A DNA stretch of 11,913 nt, taken from contig JADGJA010000715.1 of assembly GCA_027596035.1 (NCBI GenBank), forward strand, positions 1 to 11,913. Direction: 5' to 3'. This DNA comes from Thoreauomyces humboldtii (taxonomy: Eukaryota; Chytridiomycota; Chytridiomycetes; Spizellomycetales; Powellomycetaceae). Shown piece after piece: positions 9,953 to 11,913 of the stretch. A model generated the notes under the pieces. That model made no database searches. It saw nothing but the letters and a program-made list of their open reading frames with translations, and had not been told where the DNA came from. The stretch's first letter is position 1; every line of letters begins with the position of its first letter. Both the position numbers and the translations under genes were made by a program.

Positions 9953-10363
9953 GGAGTCTGATTGCTTAGCAGGACAACCGGAGAAGTGGAGATCGGGTTG
10001 TAGGCGAATTCGGTAGACGGAGTGCTGTCTTGGCTTTGCGGGCGAGGCAGCCGAGATGATAAAGGTCGAAAAAAGGGCAGTGCGTCGCTCCAAGATGATG
10101 CAAGAACTAGCGAGATGGAATCGTGTTTTTTGGTGGGTAACCGAAGGGAAATGGGCTGTTGAGCTTATTTTTTTCGAGGCGAGGTGAGGTGAGGGTAGAA
10201 GATTCTTGGAGAACGGCCTTTCCCCCCCTGTGAAATGCGCGCGGGGGTGAGAGAAGATGGGGAGTGCGGGCGTCGGAGGGCGGTGACCGTAAAAAGGGAG
10301 GGACAAACGCAGGCTACCCACGGGAATGAGAAGTGTGCGCCCAGGTGTTGAAAAAGAAGGTCG

Positions 10364-10375
10364 ACACACACACAC
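10364..10375. repeat. CA dinucleotide microsatellite
   Basis: Six AC units in a row within the divergent promoter region. A second short GT run lies at about 11742-11751. Both are simple repeats. Confidence 0.8.
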
Positions 10376-10440
10376 CCAACACCGCAACCACTCCCCCTTA
10401 TTAGACGGCCGCCCGAACTGAGCGGAGTTGTTTGTTCTGA

Positions 10441-10447
10441 TGACTCA
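10441..10447. promoter_or_regulatory. TGACTCA palindromic bZIP-type site
   Basis: Exact Gcn4/AP-1 consensus, 106 bp upstream of the DUF2062 ATG and about 490 bp upstream of the Galpha ATG. A 7-bp match can occur by chance, so this is a candidate only. Confidence 0.3.
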
Positions 10448-10552
10448 ACCACCCCCCATATGCTATCTATCTATCACATGCACAGCCACACCCGTGCGCT
10501 TACGTGACGAGGGGTTCCCGACCATCCCTTCCTCTCCAGAAGCAGCATTTGC

Positions 10553-11376
10553 ATGTTGGCATACATGTCCCGACGGAAACAGTCTGGTACACCATCAAAC
10601 ACCAGCATGTCTGCGACATCAAGTTATGTTTCCATTGATGGGGAAAAGCCAGCCGAGGGCAGGATCGCCGCCTTCTTCCGAGTCCGCGTCGTCATGCCGT
10701 TCAAAGTGGCTTTGCGAGGTGCGTCGTCGCATGTTCTCCGGACGAGGACGATATTTGTCAAAGACACTGACATCTGGTCTTCTTCTTGTCTTAGCGGGGA
10801 CATCGCCCGACAGTCTCGCGTTGACGATGACGATGGCGGTCGTTTGCGGGTTGTTCCCAGTGCTGGGACTTACGGCCGTTCTCTGCTTCCTTGCTGCATG
10901 GCGCTTGGGTCTGAATACCCCCATCATGCAGGCCATAAATCTCGTCCTTACGCCCTTGGACGTCGCTCTGTGAGAATCTTTCCCTTTGATTCTGTGAAGT
11001 CATCCGTTCTAAGATCGCCTTTTCTACCTGTTCCAGGTCCCTTCCCTTCATGCGAGTAGGAGAGTTTGTCCTCCGCCGCGATCCGCTTCCACTTTCCCCC
11101 GCGGAACTCATCGCGTCGATAAAGGAAGCCGGCTTCTGGAATGCCTTCGGGATGCTCGCGACGGGTCTGGGCTGCGCCATCGTGGGATGGGTCTTCGTGA
11201 TGGGACCCTGCGGGACGGCTCTGTACTTTGGTCTAAGGCCCGTGTTGCGAAAGATCATGCGAAAGAAGCACGACGCCATGATGGACGACCCGCTTCGAGG
11301 GGAGGAGATGGAAGACCCTCTTCTGCCGAGGACTCGACGTCGATCCACGCCCGACTTCCCCTCCACGTCCTCGTGA
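10553..11376 (+). CDS. DUF2062-type membrane protein
   Basis: Three exons give 226 aa: 10553-10718, 10795-10969, 11037-11376. Introns of 76 and 67 nt are GT-AG, phases 1 and 2, with CTGAC and polypyrimidine upstream of the acceptors. The first join makes ALR-AGTSPDSLALTMTM and the second makes DVALSLPFMRVGEF; both rebuild the DUF2062 pattern as I recall it (GTSPEKLALS..GLFPVLG, then PL..LLIPFIRLGEW). Residues 1-45 are Ser/Thr-rich and polar. A hydrophobic hairpin spans about 63-119, with Pro77 and Gly80 in the turn, and a second hydrophobic pair spans about 149-182. The tail is charged, with acidic (EEMEDPLL) and basic (RTRRR) runs. No biochemical role is established that I know of. An in-frame TGA at 10505 limits upstream extension; ATG 10565 is the alternative start. 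Confidence 0.8.
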
Positions 11377-11460
11377 ATCTATGCTCACAACCGGAAAACG
11401 TGCTGGATCCGCCAACCCCGTGTACATACACACCCATTTCGCATATCTCTCGCATCTCAC

Positions 11461-11479
11461 TCGGATGTTGTTCATCCGA
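11461..11479. repeat. Perfect 7-bp inverted repeat (stem-loop)
   Basis: TCGGATG and CATCCGA flank a 5-nt TTGTT loop, about 85 bp past the DUF2062 stop and so probably within its 3' UTR. It is short enough to be chance. Confidence 0.5.
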
Positions 11480-11615
11480 CATCACAAAAAAGGAAAAGGG
11501 CACAGAACGAAAGCATGGCCAAAGAGCGAGGGGGCTCATTGCCGACTCCCGAACTGGCTGGTTGCAACTCACGAGCACAGGTGATCCGTCGCCGTTATAC
11601 ATGTACCGCGAATCG

Positions 11616-11729
11616 CTATGCTTTCATCTTTCTCGGGTCGTCTTGGACTGTCCCATCCAGTGTCCACATCCATTCCACCCAGCTTTCCCCTTTGATACTT
11701 GTAGCAAATACAGCAGGCTGGAATGTAGA
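11616..11729 (-). CDS. Possible 3'-terminal exon of a convergent unknown gene (weak)
   Basis: After a possible acceptor GTACAG on the minus strand, 37 codons run to a TAG at 11616, including GESWVEWMWTLDGTVQDDPR. A possible donor ACGAG|GTAAGG lies just upstream (intron start about 11767), but the implied intron would be only about 34-46 nt, shorter than any other here. I do not recognise the peptide. It may be chance within a 3' UTR. Confidence 0.15.
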   Translation of the reverse strand, partial: STFQPAVFATSIKGESWVEWMWTLDGTVQDDPRKMKA

Positions 11730-11867
11730 CTGTACTAGGACGGTGTGTGTGTGGATACCTTACCTCGTGCTATGAGATTTATATGATGAGCAACAACACG
11801 CTCTCTCTGATAAACAACTCACGCTGACGCCGCCAAGACGAGAGTAGATCTCGGTGGAACACGTAAC

Positions 11868-11873
11868 AATAAA
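11868..11873 (+). terminator. AATAAA leading into a poly-A tract
   Basis: AATAAA on the plus strand runs into an A tract ending at 11880. It could be the polyadenylation signal of the DUF2062 transcript, which would imply a 3' UTR near 490 nt, long for this compact region. It may instead be a simple A tract. Confidence 0.3.
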
Positions 11874-11913
11874 AAAAAAACGGGAAGAAAACGGCATATC
11901 GAGGCGTCCAGGC

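Larger units (their letters stand above)
9953..10552. promoter_or_regulatory. Divergent upstream region shared by the Galpha and DUF2062 genes
   Basis: About 600 bp with no supportable gene; the minus-strand ORFs here are the Galpha frame running open through its 5' leader plus overlaps. Composition is patchy: GA/CT-rich tracts around 10160-10290, a CA dinucleotide run and a CTAT tetranucleotide run. A TGACTCA (Gcn4/AP-1 type) lies near the DUF2062 start, with ACGTGACG (CRE-like) just upstream of that start. No clear TATA box. Promoter function is inferred from the divergent arrangement only. Confidence 0.5.
11377..11913. other. Downstream region with no firm gene
   Basis: This 537-bp stretch follows the DUF2062 stop. 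No frame is convincingly coding. It holds a small perfect stem-loop, a GT run, an AATAAA leading into a run of A at the right end, and weak minus-strand splice-like signals (GTGAGT at about 11569 and 11857, GTAAGG at about 11767). Those signals could belong to the 3' end of a convergent gene entering from the right. Confidence 0.5.

Noticed and set aside
9749..10387. A 212-aa minus ORF extending upstream of Galpha
   Set aside because: The frame is open through the 5' leader, but MGCFGSK at 9952 is the conserved acylated N-terminus; its other end reads into intron 1.
10165..10452. A 95-aa minus-strand ORF in the divergent promoter
   Set aside because: Low-complexity, overlaps GA-rich tracts and the CA repeat, with no motif.
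11461..11479. Stem-loop as an intrinsic terminator
   Set aside because: Bacterial-type terminators do not apply in a nuclear genome, and there is no U tract.
11233..11738. ORFs on both strands over the DUF2062 3' end and beyond
   Set aside because: They overlap the real coding exon out of frame or run through simple sequence.
1..11913. tRNA, rRNA, CRISPR arrays, transposons, telomeric repeats
   Set aside because: Nothing resembling tRNA arms with A/B boxes, rRNA, spaced direct repeats, transposase motifs, terminal repeats or telomere arrays was seen by eye.

Overview
The window looks like nuclear DNA from a compact, intron-rich eukaryote, most likely an early-diverging flagellated (chytrid-type) fungus. 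All four genes are interrupted by short introns (about 54-91 nt), nearly all GT-AG, often with a CTAAC/CTGAC-like branch point 10-40 nt before the acceptor. The Galpha subunit and the vacuolar/cytosolic alpha-mannosidase fit an opisthokont. The clearest lineage clue is a near full-length jouberin (AHI1), a ciliary transition-zone protein not expected in non-flagellated fungi. The phylum is an inference; another flagellated opisthokont is possible. Splice models were built by hand from reading-frame continuity and remembered homologues, not from transcripts.

Layout. Minus strand, reading right to left: a Galpha subunit (9952 to 8493, 6 exons, 362 aa), a GH38 alpha-mannosidase of the AMS1/MAN2C1 type (about 8091 to 4008, 15 exons, about 1071 aa, N-terminus unresolved), and jouberin (3819 to 121, 8 exons, 1086 aa). 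They lie head to tail with short gaps (188 bp between mannosidase stop and jouberin start; about 400 bp between Galpha stop and the modelled mannosidase start). Plus strand: a DUF2062-type membrane protein (10553 to 11376, 3 exons, 226 aa), divergent from Galpha across a roughly 600-bp shared upstream region. The last 537 bp hold no firm gene, only a weak candidate minus-strand exon, a small stem-loop and an AATAAA/poly-A tract.

Function. The four genes do not form an obvious pathway: receptor signalling (Galpha), oligosaccharide turnover (mannosidase), ciliary gate (jouberin) and an uncharacterised membrane protein. The neighbourhood looks like ordinary gene order in a compact genome, not a cluster. 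The points of most interest are the jouberin orthologue, a GC-AG intron fixed by reading frame, a stop-free in-frame intron in Galpha, a run of microexons around the mannosidase zinc-ligand motif, and the DUF2062 protein.
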